A stretch of DNA of 64,000 nt, taken from assembly GCA_019188255.1 (NCBI GenBank), contig JAETXT010000005.1, positions 5,084,001 through 5,148,000 on the forward strand. Reading direction: 5' to 3'. The DNA is from Verticillium longisporum (taxonomy: Eukaryota; Ascomycota; Sordariomycetes; Glomerellales; Plectosphaerellaceae). Every line of letters begins with the position of its first letter. Within the stretch, counting starts at the first letter, position 1. This document shows, piece by piece, positions 1 through 10,890 of this stretch. Both the position numbers and the translations under genes were made by a program. The notes beneath the pieces were generated by a model that worked only from the letters and a program-made list of their open reading frames with translations, made no database searches and had not been told where the DNA came from.

Positions 1-1009
1 CGAGGCCCGCGTCGTGCTGCTCCCCGCCCCGCCGCTCCTGCCACATTCGCTCTCCCGTGACCCCGTGCTCTCGCCACGCCCTCTCCCGCGGCTCGATCAG
101 CGCCTCTTGCCGGTCGAGCACCTTGTGCACGTATTCAAACACGTCGTCGCCCGCGTTGCAGAGGATCCACCGGTCTTGCGGATACGCAATCTCGCGCCCA
201 TAGCTGCCCGCACCTGACGACGCGCCCGCGCCATGGGGCGCCATCATGGAGAGGTTTTGCATCGGGACCACGGCTTCTCCACGCAGTGCGTCGAGCGAGT
301 TACCGTACGCAATCTCGAGCTCGTGCATGCGCCCGACGAGGTGCTGGTTGAAGACGAGCCACTGGCCCAGCAGCGTGTTGCGTGCCGCCTGGAGCATCTC
401 CGAATCGGACGCCGCGTCTGTCGGAAGCAGCGACATGAGACCGCCCGTGGCACTGTATTCGTGATCAAGCATCTCCAGGCACTCGTTCGCGTGCATTGTG
501 AGCGCATGATGGGTAGCATATGGTCGTGGCCTCTGACACTCCTTGTCTTGTCCTAGGTCGGCGTGCGTAGAAAGAGGACAGTGGTGGTGTGGGTGGCCAC
601 TCTTCTCGCCCTCAACTTGGTTCATGAGCTCCGTCAAAGGCTTTTGATGCCACTCATCCGCATTGGTGTAGGGCCGTGAGAGGTCGTTAAGCCAGTCGAA
701 AGCTTCGTTCTCTCTGAACTCGCGAGTCGTGTGCCCACGGCCACGGTTCCTGTTGTCGACCTCGCCAAATGCCGTGCTCACCGAAATGTTTTTAATGAGA
801 ATGGCCAACGACTGTGCGTGCTGCTTCAAAGCCAGGAGGGTCGGTGCACGCCCGGGTGTCGAGAGATAACCGCAGTTGACATGGGCATAGAGCTGATTTC
901 CAGGCCCAAAGTGCTTTGTGTATCGCGACTCGTACGCTGTGGCATATTGAGTCTTGGGAACAGCTCCCTGGGCCTGTGTTGTTGGCGCTTCTGGCGGGGT
1001 CACTGCCAT
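1..1009 (-). CDS. Uncharacterised fungal protein, 3' end cut off by window edge
   Basis: An uninterrupted minus-strand frame runs from an ATG at 1009 to the left edge, about 336 codons with no stop. The protein begins MAVTPPEAPTTQ. It has a His-rich stretch (GHPHHHCPLSTHADLG), a helical middle part with the run ECLEMLDHEYSATGGLMSLL, and a later part with YPQDRWILCNAGDDVFEYV. No signal peptide or membrane segment is visible, and no intron is needed. I do not recognise a named family. The length of the open frame, a sensible amino-acid mix and absence of low complexity argue that it is a real gene. It diverges from the CSC1-like gene at 4380 across a 3.4 kb gap. The C-terminus lies outside the window, so full length and domain content are unknown. 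Confidence 0.7.
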   Translation of the reverse strand, partial: MAVTPPEAPTTQAQGAVPKTQYATAYESRYTKHFGPGNQLYAHVNCGYLSTPGRAPTLLALKQHAQSLAILIKNISVSTAFGEVDNRNRGRGHTTREFRENEAFDWLNDLSRPYTNADEWHQKPLTELMNQVEGEKSGHPHHHCPLSTHADLGQDKECQRPRPYATHHALTMHANECLEMLDHEYSATGGLMSLLPTDAASDSEMLQAARNTLLGQWLVFNQHLVGRMHELEIAYGNSLDALRGEAVVPMQNLSMMAPHGAGASSGAGSYGREIAYPQDRWILCNAGDDVFEYVHKVLDRQEALIEPRERAWREHGVTGERMWQERRGGEQHDAGL

Positions 1010-4000
1010 TATGCTCAGAGCTCGGAACTTGTGAAGCAACGTGAAAAAAAAATCTAACAACTAAGGCTTGTGTAGAGAGTGCCCGATCTCAATATCGCGA
1101 ATGATCAACGACGAGCGGCTGAAGGAGTAAACCATCTCGGAGGATGTGTTTGTTTATCACAATTGACCTGACCAGCAAGCCAAGATCAAGGGTATTCTAC
1201 CAACGCTGCGTATATATCTGAACAAAGAAAGGGTTCGAGGGCTTTTGACAAACGAACATGCAGGTGATTTGCTCGTCAAAGAAAGCAGTCATGTTGCCAA
1301 AGAAGTCATGGCAATGAACCGACAAAGGAAACAAAGGGTCAGGGTAAGCAAGGGAGCAAGACATAGGCTATTCGTTGTGCCAAGCCCCGAATGGTGGCAA
1401 GGGAGGTCAACAGTCTGTCAACTGTGGCTCTAATTGAGGATCGGAAGACGGAAGAAAGGACGGCAGGAGAATGATCATGTCGGACGGGTATTGTGCCCGT
1501 TCATGAAGCTATTCAGAAACCGCTCACCAGGGCTTCCCATGCAGGCTCGTCGCTGCCAGATCGAGCCAGGTTGCTGGAGGCCCTGTACCCTTGCTGCAGA
1601 CTGTCGAAAGCCGTGCAGCAACGGGCGGTGGTCTTGCATCGAGCGACGTGGACCTTCATTCGACAATTTTAAATTGCGACGCGAACGTGAAGGAGCGAGT
1701 CGATCTTTGTGGCCCAACACATTGGGAACACCGCCGACCCTCAGCGTCTGAACTTGTTGTTCATCATTCCTGGAGATCTGACGAGTAGACTTCTGAGACT
1801 TGCGGAAGGAAGAGTCCAGGAGTCTCAGGCGCAATGTCAGACTCGGCGCGCTTGCCAGCACCTGTGCTGTATATGTACCAGGCTGTCAGACATTTGGGCA
1901 CGACACATGGATGCAAGTGGGTAGATCTGGGCCACCTCGGGCATGGGGGTGGCTTCGATAAAGGGTGACCACCGGCACTAGCCGCGGGGACGAGACCAGT
2001 CGATGCAGGCTTCAGCTAGGGATGTTGTCTGGGAGTGTCTAAGCCACTCCCATGTTGATGAAGGCCATTTCCGAGAAAGACACCGTTTGGGATGTTGGAG
2101 CACTGAGAGATGGCCACGCGATGGGTCACAAAGCTACCGGGCCACGGTGATGCATAGATGGCATCGTTTGAGTAGGCGCCGTGTCACCGGGAGGCCTGCC
2201 AGAAACGTTCTCGACCTGCGCTGCATCCCGCCAAGCACCTTGTCGGGCGTGGTGCGAGTGCGGCAGTGTTTCCTGTGTGTGCTGCCCATCAGCTGGCTTC
2301 TCCTCGAATCGTCCAGACTGTGGCAGTGATGAAGATGTCCAGCTGAGGCATGCCGGGCTATCGGCATTGAAATCGCGATCACGATGATGAGAAGGTTGTT
2401 GAGTTGGGGGGATGAACCAGGACGGACAACCGGCCAAGCGTTATCAAAGTTCACCACCGACAGGGCCGGAAATGGGAAGGTTTTGGTCAATCAGTCGCTG
2501 GCGCCCTGTGGGCCAAGGTGGTAGGATGTGCTAGGCATGGAAAGGGTAAAGGGAGATGGACTATCTTTGCATTGATTTGGGTACTGACCTGACAGCACGC
2601 TCGCGTACACCGACAACCGCCCGTCTTGTTTGGCAGTACGCATGTCCTGTGTGAGGCATGACGAAGACGGAGACGCTTCGCCGGTTGTTCCAGCACTATG
2701 CAACCGAGGAGCGGAATGAAGGCTCGGATGACAGGGCATGTCACATGCAGACAGTGTAGAGGTTGGAGTTCGAGCAGTCCATGACCGTGCTGCATCACTC
2801 CTGTATCTACTGAAGTACATACTCGACGGGGATCCTGTCTCGATCGTGGAAAGAAAACCCCTGGTCGATCGTGGACGCAGGCAGCGTCGGGGCATTTACA
2901 GCGGCCTGGGCATCAGATAGGTTGCAAGGAATGTCCGCGCTCGAGGCGACAGGTAGAAGAATAAGGTATGATGATGTGATGGATTAGTGATGGTTGTTCC
3001 GGACACCTTCGCCCTCTCAGGGTCCTTCGAGTGGGTGTGTTGTGAGGGGGACACGGCAGGCGCATCCATCCACTACTCTCAGGACGCCTGCCACGATCAT
3101 GAGCATGCTGGTCTGCCACTTTGGGAGTGTGGGGCAGGAGCTGCTGGTCGACCAGCGTGAACGTTGATCATCAAGGCAAGCACGAACGGTGTGGTGGGAA
3201 AGTCTCGACGCCCGGGCTACTTCCCACTTCGTCTTCCGATTCAATGAACGGCAGTGACCGTCATTGATGTGGAGACATTCCAATTTCAGGAGATGCAACC
3301 TACAGCTTTGGGCAATAGAACCCGCGCACCGACCAGCATCAGGCAGTCTGCCACTGCAACAACCACCCACCGTCGCCCATTCCAGGCCTTGGCGGCTTCC
3401 CTGTCCTGCGGAGACCTGTCCAGCTCGACAGGGGTTCAGTTTCCCCTTGTAGCCAGTCACGACTGGCTTGGCCCCAGTTGTCATCCCTCCTGCAAATCTG
3501 CGTCATAGAGGGCACCCCCGTCACGCTCGACCTTTGGAGTTCGAGGGGGAGGCGCAGAGGCTACTCCAGGCCAAGTTTCCCAGCTACCAGCTCCCGGATC
3601 CCCAGCGCCAGTCACCCATCCCCCACCCAACCTGCAGTTCCCTCCCAGCACACCCCAGTTGTCCTGATGCATCAGAAAACCCTGATATTCCTTCTTAGAC
3701 GGACCCTTATTAACTCGAGCATGATTCCATCTCGTCTCGTCTCCCAATCTGCTCCACGAAGCAAGTGACCTTCTCCGTCGACTGCGACCCTGGTGCCAGG
3801 TTTTTCTGTTGCGTCTTCAATACACGATCAGGTACCCCATGCTCGGCGCGTACCGCAGGGGAATCTACGCCATCTCACAGCACAACCGAGACATCACTTT
3901 CCACCCGCAATCACAAGAGGAACGAAGGCCTGACGCTAGCAGCATTAGCTCGCTGTAGCTTGTCATTGACCTTGCCAACCTTTTGTCACTGGTAAAGGGT

Positions 4001-4379
4001 ACCACAGAAAAACAGAACAAAATCGACTGACGCATCACACCAACCGCGTCCTTCATCCTGCCCCTTCTTTCGCCGAGGGCAAGATCGACACGTCCCGATT
4101 GCGTCGCTTGGCTGTTGTTGCATGCAGTGCAGTACCCAGTCCAAGCACCCGTCCCCCCTGGTCACGTCACTGCCGTTTGCCAGCGTCACACAGATCGGCA
4201 GCTGGATCTTGGCTCTCTTCCACCTTTTCCTCCCTTGATCCCCCCCCTCTTAGTCGCCGACTTTCTTCCTCCAAACTTGGAAGTTCGACTTGGCCCAACA
4301 ACCGCTCATCGTTCCATTGGCAATTGGCTCGAGGTAACGACGATTCACCGTTAACGACGTCGCGCGACCGCTCGCAAAC
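1010..4379. other. Long divergent intergenic region, no gene seen
   Basis: This 3.4 kb stretch lies between two divergently transcribed genes. The open frames in it (the longest about 155 codons, 3017-3484 minus) have erratic composition, overlap one another in several frames and resemble no family I know. The last 180 bases before 4380 are pyrimidine-rich (4200-4260), as is usual for fungal promoters and 5' leaders. No tRNA or repeat was recognised. Confidence 0.6.
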
Positions 4380-7146
4380 ATGGACGCCCTCAGGTTCTCC
4401 AAGCGGCAGTCGCAGGGCGAAGCCCGCAACTCCAGCACGGAGACGGCTTCACTCTCTGGTGCGTCCACAATACTCTCCGCGTCAAAACATCGTGCACTGG
4501 CGATGAATGTGCTTGCTAACACCAAATTCCAGGCATGATCTCGACTTTCGTGCCAGTCATAATCACTGCCACCGTACTCTTCACCATCTTCCTTATTCTG
4601 CGCAGGAGCAAGCGCCGCTTCTACGCGCCTCGAACCTATCTCGGCAGCCTGCGTGAGCAGGAACGTACGCCCGCTCTGCCCAACGGTCTTTTCAACTGGA
4701 TCGGCGCCTTCTGGAAGATTCCCGACATCGTCGCCCTCCAGTCCCAGTCCCTTGATGCCTATCTCTTCCTCCGCTTCCTGCGCATTTGCGCTACCATCTG
4801 CCTCGTTGGTCTCCTCATGACATGGCCCGTCCTGTTCCCCGTCAACGCGACAGGCGGCGGCGGCCAGAAGGAACTCAATATCTTGAGCATGTCAAACATT
4901 GACATCACCAAATCTTCAAACAAGAACCGCCTCTACGCGCACGCGTTCATCGGCGCCCTCTACTACGGCTTTGTCATGTACACCATCTTCCGCGAGTGCA
5001 TCTTCTACATCAACCTGCGCCAGGCTTTCTTGCTGTCGCCCACCTACGCCAAGCGCATCTCCTCGCGCACCGTGCTGTTCACCTCTGTGCCTGCCGCCTA
5101 CCTCGAGGAAGGCAAGCTGCGCAAGCTGTTCAGCGATTCGGTCAAGAATCTCTGGATCGCTGGCACCACAAAGGAGCTTGACGAGCTTGTCGAGGAGCGT
5201 GATAAGGTTGCCATGAAGCTCGAGGGCGCCGAGGTCAAGCTCATCAAGGCCGTCAACAAGGAGCGCCTCAAGGCCATCAAGAATGGCGCTTCTGCCGAGA
5301 AGCCTGCTCCCTCCAACGACGCCGAGCCTGGTCAGGTCGCCGCTCGCTGGATTCCTCAGAAGAGCCGCCCTACCCACCGCCTCGGCAAATTTGGTCTCTA
5401 CGGCAAGAAGGTTGACTCGATCGATTGGGCTCGCGCTGAGCTCCAGAGGCTCATTCCCCAGACCGACACTGCTCAGGCCGAGTACCGTGCCGGCAATTAT
5501 GCCAAGAACGGTGCCGTTTTTGTCGAGTTCTACACTCAGCCTGAGGCTCAGGCTGCTTTCCAGGCCCTCACCCACGACCACGCTCTCCATATGAGCCCCA
5601 GGTACTTCTGCATCACCCCTGGCGAGGTCATTTGGAAGTCTCTGTCCATCCCGTGGTGCCAGAAGGTAGTCCGCAGATACGCCGTCACCGCCTTCATCAC
5701 AGTCCTCATTCTCTTCTGGGCCATTCCCGTTGCTGGCGTTGCTATGATCTCTCAGGTCGACACCCTCAAGAAGGTCAGCTTCCTGACATGGCTCGACAAG
5801 ATTCCCAACATTATCTTGGGTCTGGTTGGTGGCCTGCTGCCCAGTGTTGCCATGGCGATCCTGATGGCCTTGGTTCCCATCATCATGCGCCTCTGCGCCA
5901 AGATTGCTGGCGAGCCTTCTGCCTCGCGTGTTGAGCTCTTCACCCAGAACGCCTACTTCTGCTTCCAGCTCATCCAGGTCTTCCTCATCACCACGATCTC
6001 TAGCTCGGCCGTGGCTGCTGCCCAGCAGATCGTGGATGATCCTAGCTCAGTGTTCGACATTCTTTCCGAGGCTCTGCCCCGTTCCTCCCAATTCTACGTC
6101 TCGTACTTCATCGTCCAGGGTCTGGGTATCGCTGCTAGCGTCGTTTCCCAGGTGGTCGGCTTCATCATCTTCACCCTGATCTACAGGTTCCTCACGAGCA
6201 CCCCCGATCCATGTACAACAAGTGGGCCCAGCTCAGCGCCATCTCCTGGGGGTCTGTCATGCCGGTCTACACCAACATTGCGGTCATTAGTAAGTCTTGG
6301 ACTCGATGCCTCTCACACAGGACATATGTGCTAACGTAACATTCCAGGCATCGCTTACGCCGTGATTGCGCCCATCATGCTTTTCTGGTCGACAATCGGT
6401 ATTGGCTGCTTCTACATGGCGTACCGCTACAACATCTTGTTCGTTACGGATACCAACATTGACACGAGAGGCTTGATCTACCCCCGTGCGCTCAAGCAGC
6501 TCACCTGCGGCGTCTACCTCGCGGAAATTTGCATGATTGGCATGTTCTCCGTGAAGAAGGCTCCTGGTCCTGTCGTCATTGCCGTTGTCCTGCTCGTTCT
6601 CACGATTCTGGGCCACATCACTTTCGCCAGTGCCCTCAACCCCCTGCTCTACAGCCTTCCCCGTACGCTGCAGGTCGAGGAGGAGCTTCTCCTGACCGGC
6701 GACGTCGGGCTGCGGCTGCCGGAACCAACGGCGAGGGTGCTGCTGGCACACAGTCCAAGGCTGCCATTTTCAAGAAGGTCCTTCCTGGCAACGGCGGCAA
6801 CGTTGTCGAGAAGCGCGGCAACATCATCACACGCTGGCTCAAGCCGTGGATCTTCGCCGACTACCACACCCTCCGTGCGCTGGTGCCCCACGACCTCGTC
6901 GATGTCGACCAGCTGTATTCTGAGCAGGTTGAGAAGGACGCCTACTTCCCTCCCTCTGTCACCAGCGCGACTCCTCTGTTGTGGATCCCCGAGGACAAGA
7001 CTGGTGTCTCTCGTGATGAGATCATCCAGACGAGCAAGGTCATTGGCATCACCGACGAGGGATGCACGCTTGACGACAAGAACAAGCTTCAGTGGGATGC
7101 CGAGGGCGCACGACCGCCCATTTGGGACGAGAAGATTTATTATTAG
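4380..7146 (+). CDS. CSC1/OSCA-family calcium-permeable stress-gated cation channel
   Basis: This is a multi-pass plasma-membrane or endomembrane protein of the DUF221 (CSC1/OSCA/TMEM63) family, which in plants and yeast forms osmotically gated cation channels. Exon 1 (4380-4458) encodes MDALRFSKRQSQ and is followed by introns 4459-4532 and 6290-6347 (branch-like CTAAC, acceptor CCAG). Visible parts are an N-terminal TM segment (FVPVIITATVLFTIFLIL), a second and third TM before a long cytosolic insertion with a charged coiled region (about residues 210-280), then the C-terminal TM core from FITVLILFWAIPVAG onward. The frame breaks twice: at the C5 run 6201-6205 and at 6707-6709. One extra base at each restores the family's continuous core (PRSMYNKWAQLSAISWGS) and the tail ending EKIYY. 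Corrected length is about 878 residues, normal for the family. The breaks look like sequencing errors. The native ligand or stimulus is not deducible. Confidence 0.9.
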
Positions 7147-8906
7147 GATGTGCGAATCCGATGTCGTAGGAAAGTCCAGACTAAGCAATCGCGCCTTGAA
7201 TGCCTGGTTTTGCGAACATTTGTTGCGTATTAAATCCGTAAGAATGGGAGAGGAGTACGGCTTCACAAGGTGAATAGCGACACTGTTGGCTTGGGGATTC
7301 TTGGATGAATCGCAGTGCGGAAGGCGGGGGTTATGATACCCTACAATGAATTCTTTTTTGTTAGTGCAATACATCTAATACTGAACCGCAACGCCCTCTG
7401 CGTGATTGATGTGTCAATGTGGCGCATATTCAAGTTGAAGTATGTCTCAAAGAGCAAGACTGGTCGATCCCGAGTGCTGTAATGATGTATAACGACCACA
7501 AACCGTGTCTTCCGTTTCGCAATTTTAGTCAGCGGCATCAGGCCCTCGTCCATGATTGTCCGCTCGTTGCCCGGTCTCGCGGTTCACGAATCGGCCCCGC
7601 TACCACGGGATCTTCCGTAGGACTCGACGGAGGGGATGCTGTGCCAGGGGCAATATACACTTCTGCGTGCGTCACCTGGGTCAAACACCAGGCACTTATC
7701 GTGTCATGAATTGCATCTATTTGCTAGGCACCAGGGTGAAAAATGGTAGTGGAAAGGCTATCCCCAGACTGAAAAGGCTGACGCGTGAGCATTCTGTAGC
7801 AAGGAAATCGAAAGAATTCGGCGCGGGCTGCGCGAGTCGTGAAACGCGGACTTGGGAAATGTGGTGTGGATAGGGCGCGGCGGAGTTAGAGTCGCGCGGG
7901 CTTCGGTGTTCAGAGCCTTTTGCTTGCGCGATTGCACAGCAGCCGCGCAATTGCCAGGGATAGGAGGAGTTCACACCAGAGCTATGACGTGTGTCATTGG
8001 ATGGAAAACAGGGTGCGGTCCATGCTGACCCTAGGTAAGGTACCTAGAAGGCAGATGAGACGGCACTGTTATGCAGGACTGTTGTGTTGAGCCTCATACA
8101 AACAGGGGCCCGTCGAGTGGCTGTTTCAACCACGACCGCGACCGACATTTGCTGGCGATTTGGTGAGCTCAATCATCCTTTGCCTCACGCAGGCACGATG
8201 ACGAAGCTGATGAGATTGTTCTGTTGAGGACCTTGTCCTTAATGAGCTGTGGCTAGAAGGAAGATGTTCCGACAGTGAGCACCGGCCGGCGCTGGCTACG
8301 GTCCCCTTCATACAAGGCTCACTAGCCCTCTACCTATGCAAGGAACGCCTGCTCGTATAGTAGCCCTATAATCATTGAGAACAGCCGAGTTTACTTCGTC
8401 AGAGACCCGCCCGGCTTTCGACGGAACTCCGAAATCATTGTGGCTATGAATCGTCGTTTGCAATACCTTTCAGGATCCTTGCCCTTGCCCCCTTTCCATA
8501 CCTACCTAAGCTTCAATCGCCAAGGGACAACACAGTCAACACGCTTGGGGGGGCTGAGCCTTGAGACTTCGTACAGGCGCATGTATCAATATCGAGTGAA
8601 AGCCTGACGTTCCGTTCGTCAGCCGAACGGAGGCGGTCGTCATTCTGTTTGACCGATGGCCCGCTTGGCCACTGCCGACATATCCGCCTTTCACCGGCGC
8701 CGATGGATGGACTAATAAGAAGACCTGGTTCCGTCTAGAATTGAGGATAAAAGTCGTATATTTGGCACTAGACGATCCAAGCAGAAAATATCAAGATATT
8801 TTTAATCATACCCGAAGTTCCGATTACCTTTCGACGAGATCACAACGAGTACGATCTAATCGCCTCAATCAGCAACCATTCAAGGGGGCCCAGATAGTCG
8901 AACATC
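7147..8906. other. Intergenic region 5' of the RTA1 gene
   Basis: No gene is recognised in these 1.76 kb. It holds copies of the dispersed TAGGTA/TACCTA motif (8030-8048 and about 8497-8510), a perfect AT-rich dyad at 8785-8802, and scattered short frames without family resemblance. Confidence 0.55.
8785..8802. promoter_or_regulatory. AT-rich perfect dyad upstream of the RTA1 gene
   Basis: AAAATATC, two A residues, then GATATTTT form 8-bp inverted arms, ending 104 bp before the RTA1-family start codon. The position fits a promoter dyad or an AT-rich core promoter. A binding protein cannot be named. Confidence 0.3.
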
Positions 8907-10061
8907 ATGGTCTCAACTCCTCCGTCAAACCTGATCCCCTTTGGCGCCGACGCCAATTGCACCCTTGACCTCTGTCCATTGGAATGGAGCATCCTACGAT
9001 ATCAGCCCTCGATCGCGGCGAATACGGTCTTCATCACATTATTCGGCGTGTCCATGGCCCTGCACATCATTCAAGGGTTTCACTATAAAACTTGGACATA
9101 TGCGAGCTGCATGGCAGCCGGGTGCATTCTCGAGATCGTCGGCTACGTGGGCCGGTTGATACTGCACCACAACCCCTTCAGCTTCGAGGCCTTTCTTATG
9201 CAGATCAGTGAGTGCCGTCTCTCGACTTGTGTAGGATAAGACACATGGCAGGAGCCTAACTTTAGCTGTTAGTTTGTATCACTGTTGCTCCCGTGTTTTT
9301 GTGCTCAGCAATCTACATTCTTCTCTCCCAGATGTAAGCCGGCGACTCCTTCTCGCTATCGAAACTGTTGCCTTCGGCAGGACTGATCATCTCATCTCAC
9401 CAGGATCAACTGGAGCGACCGCTCGATATCCCGCTTTGACCCGCGCGTTTTCTACTGGATCTTCATTCCCGCCGACATCATCTCCCTCGTCCTGCAGGCC
9501 ACGGGTGGCGCCCTCTCAGCCGTCGGCACAGAGGAGGACGAGGTCCAGACCGGAGTGGACATTTCCCTCGCCGGCCTCAGCATCCAGGTGATCGCGCTGA
9601 CGACGTTCGTGTGTCTCTTTGCCGACTATCTCATTTCGTACTTTCGCAAGCACGGGCAGGAGGTTACGCGGCGCATAAAGGTCTTTCTCTTCTTCCTGTT
9701 CCTGGCTGTTATTTTCATCCTGATCCGCTGTGCGTACCGCATCGTCGAGCTCAAGGATGGGTATCACGGCGTCGAGTTTCGCAATGAGGCCAAGTTCATC
9801 GCCCTCGAGTCATCGTAAGTCTCCAGCGCCTACCTGAACACTGAGGTTTCTACTCGGGCTTTGTTGCTGACTGACCTTTTTTTTCCCCACAGGATTATGA
9901 GCGCTGCCATCTTTCTGCTCAATATCGCGCATCCAGGCAGAGTCTTTGACGTCGGGCAGAAGACAGGCAAGGACTCCAGCTCGTTTGAGATGCGGGACCT
10001 GCCCAAGACGCAGACCCAGGGCAAGTCGGAGAATAACGATGATGCTGCAACATTGGTCTGA
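8907..10061 (+). CDS. RTA1-family seven-TM protein (lipid-translocating exporter-like)
   Basis: RTA1/Rsb1-type proteins are fungal seven-helix membrane proteins linked to sphingoid-base release, lipid asymmetry and azole or toxin tolerance. Four exons join cleanly: 8907-9207, 9273-9333, 9404-9814 and 9893-10061 (introns 65, 70 and 78 nt, all GT-AG), giving 313 residues, typical of the family. Visible family parts are the N-terminal ANTVFITLFGVSMALHIIQG helix, SCMAAGCILEIVGYVGR, MQIICITVAPVFLCSAIYIL across the first junction, the block VFYWIFIPADIISLVLQATG, and the segment GVDISLAGLSIQVIALTTF. The acceptor of intron 1 was chosen at 9272 rather than 9264 because only it keeps the frame into the ITVAPVF helix. 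The tail is polar and charged, presumably cytosolic. Substrate is unknown. Confidence 0.93.
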
Positions 10062-10890
10062 GGGTTTCCTGCGTGTATAAGTTTCAGGAATGTCAGGAAG
10101 CGGTGCAGGTGATGTTCGTCTAGTGCGCGATATGGATATCGATGCAATAGGAAGGCGCCTGTCAAAGGTCAGCCCAGGCAAACTGAATGATCAGGTGGCA
10201 TCCTCGGAGTCCGCGATTATGGCTAGATGATCTCCGAAGGGTACTCCGATAGAACTATTCGGCGGCGTGCTAAGTTTTAGACAACGTCTCCATCATTGAC
10301 GTTCGAAGAAGATAGATGGCAGAGCAGAATAGATAGACTTATCATGAGAGAGTGTCTCGAGTGCGTGGGAGCAACAGTCCTTGCACAACTGGTGCTTTCC
10401 TAGGTAGGTAGTCTGATACGGGTTGCAGCCTTGCCGTGGAGCACATATCACTCCTTCCAGACTCCATTCATCAACCTATTGCCAGAGTTACGAATGGCGA
10501 TACTTCATCTATATACAATACGGACTGATTGAACAGTCTGACCTCCGAGCATCAAGTGTCAAGTTGGCCGTAGAGGTCAATGCCACGCTGCTGTGAACCT
10601 GGGTTTGGTATACTCATCACGTGATGACATCAGCGTGTCTTCCAGATCGGCACAGCAATCACAAGATGTCGCTACAACCACCCCCCACGAGCACCACTCC
10701 CACACCCTCACCGAGACGACCCCAAGCCGGAGCTCTCTCTTCGCAAGTCCGCTCGCCAACAGTCGACATCGCCTCTTTCTGGCTTGACCAGCCAGATCAC
10801 GACCAGCAATCGCCCACCGCCAGGCGCCAACTCACGCTGCTTCTCTACCGTCGCGCTTGCGGTGGAGAGAACGCCAACAGGAGCGGCATC
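10062..10890. other. Intergenic region with CACGTG palindrome
   Basis: This region separates the RTA1 and Zn2Cys6 genes. It contains a CCTAGGTAGGTAG motif (about 10399-10412) and the 14-bp palindrome at 10614-10627. The reading frame of the downstream gene stays open back to 10624, so part of 10624-10890 may be coding if an upstream ATG is used. Confidence 0.5.
10614..10627. promoter_or_regulatory. 14-bp palindrome with CACGTG core
   Basis: TCATCACGTGATGA is a perfect palindrome. TCACGTGA is the classical site of bHLH proteins of the Cbf1/USF type and a frequent fungal promoter element. It lies 264 bp before the preferred ATG of the Zn2Cys6 gene and overlaps the most upstream in-frame ATG (10624), which argues against that ATG being the start. 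Confidence 0.5.

Noticed and set aside
3017..3484. 155-codon minus-strand frame in the large left intergenic region
   Set aside because: Composition is erratic, rich in Cys, Arg and Ser, it overlaps other frames equally, and there is no recognisable motif or supporting splice structure.
4916..5590. 224-codon minus-strand frame antisense to CSC1
   Set aside because: A mirror of the channel's coding strand without independent features.
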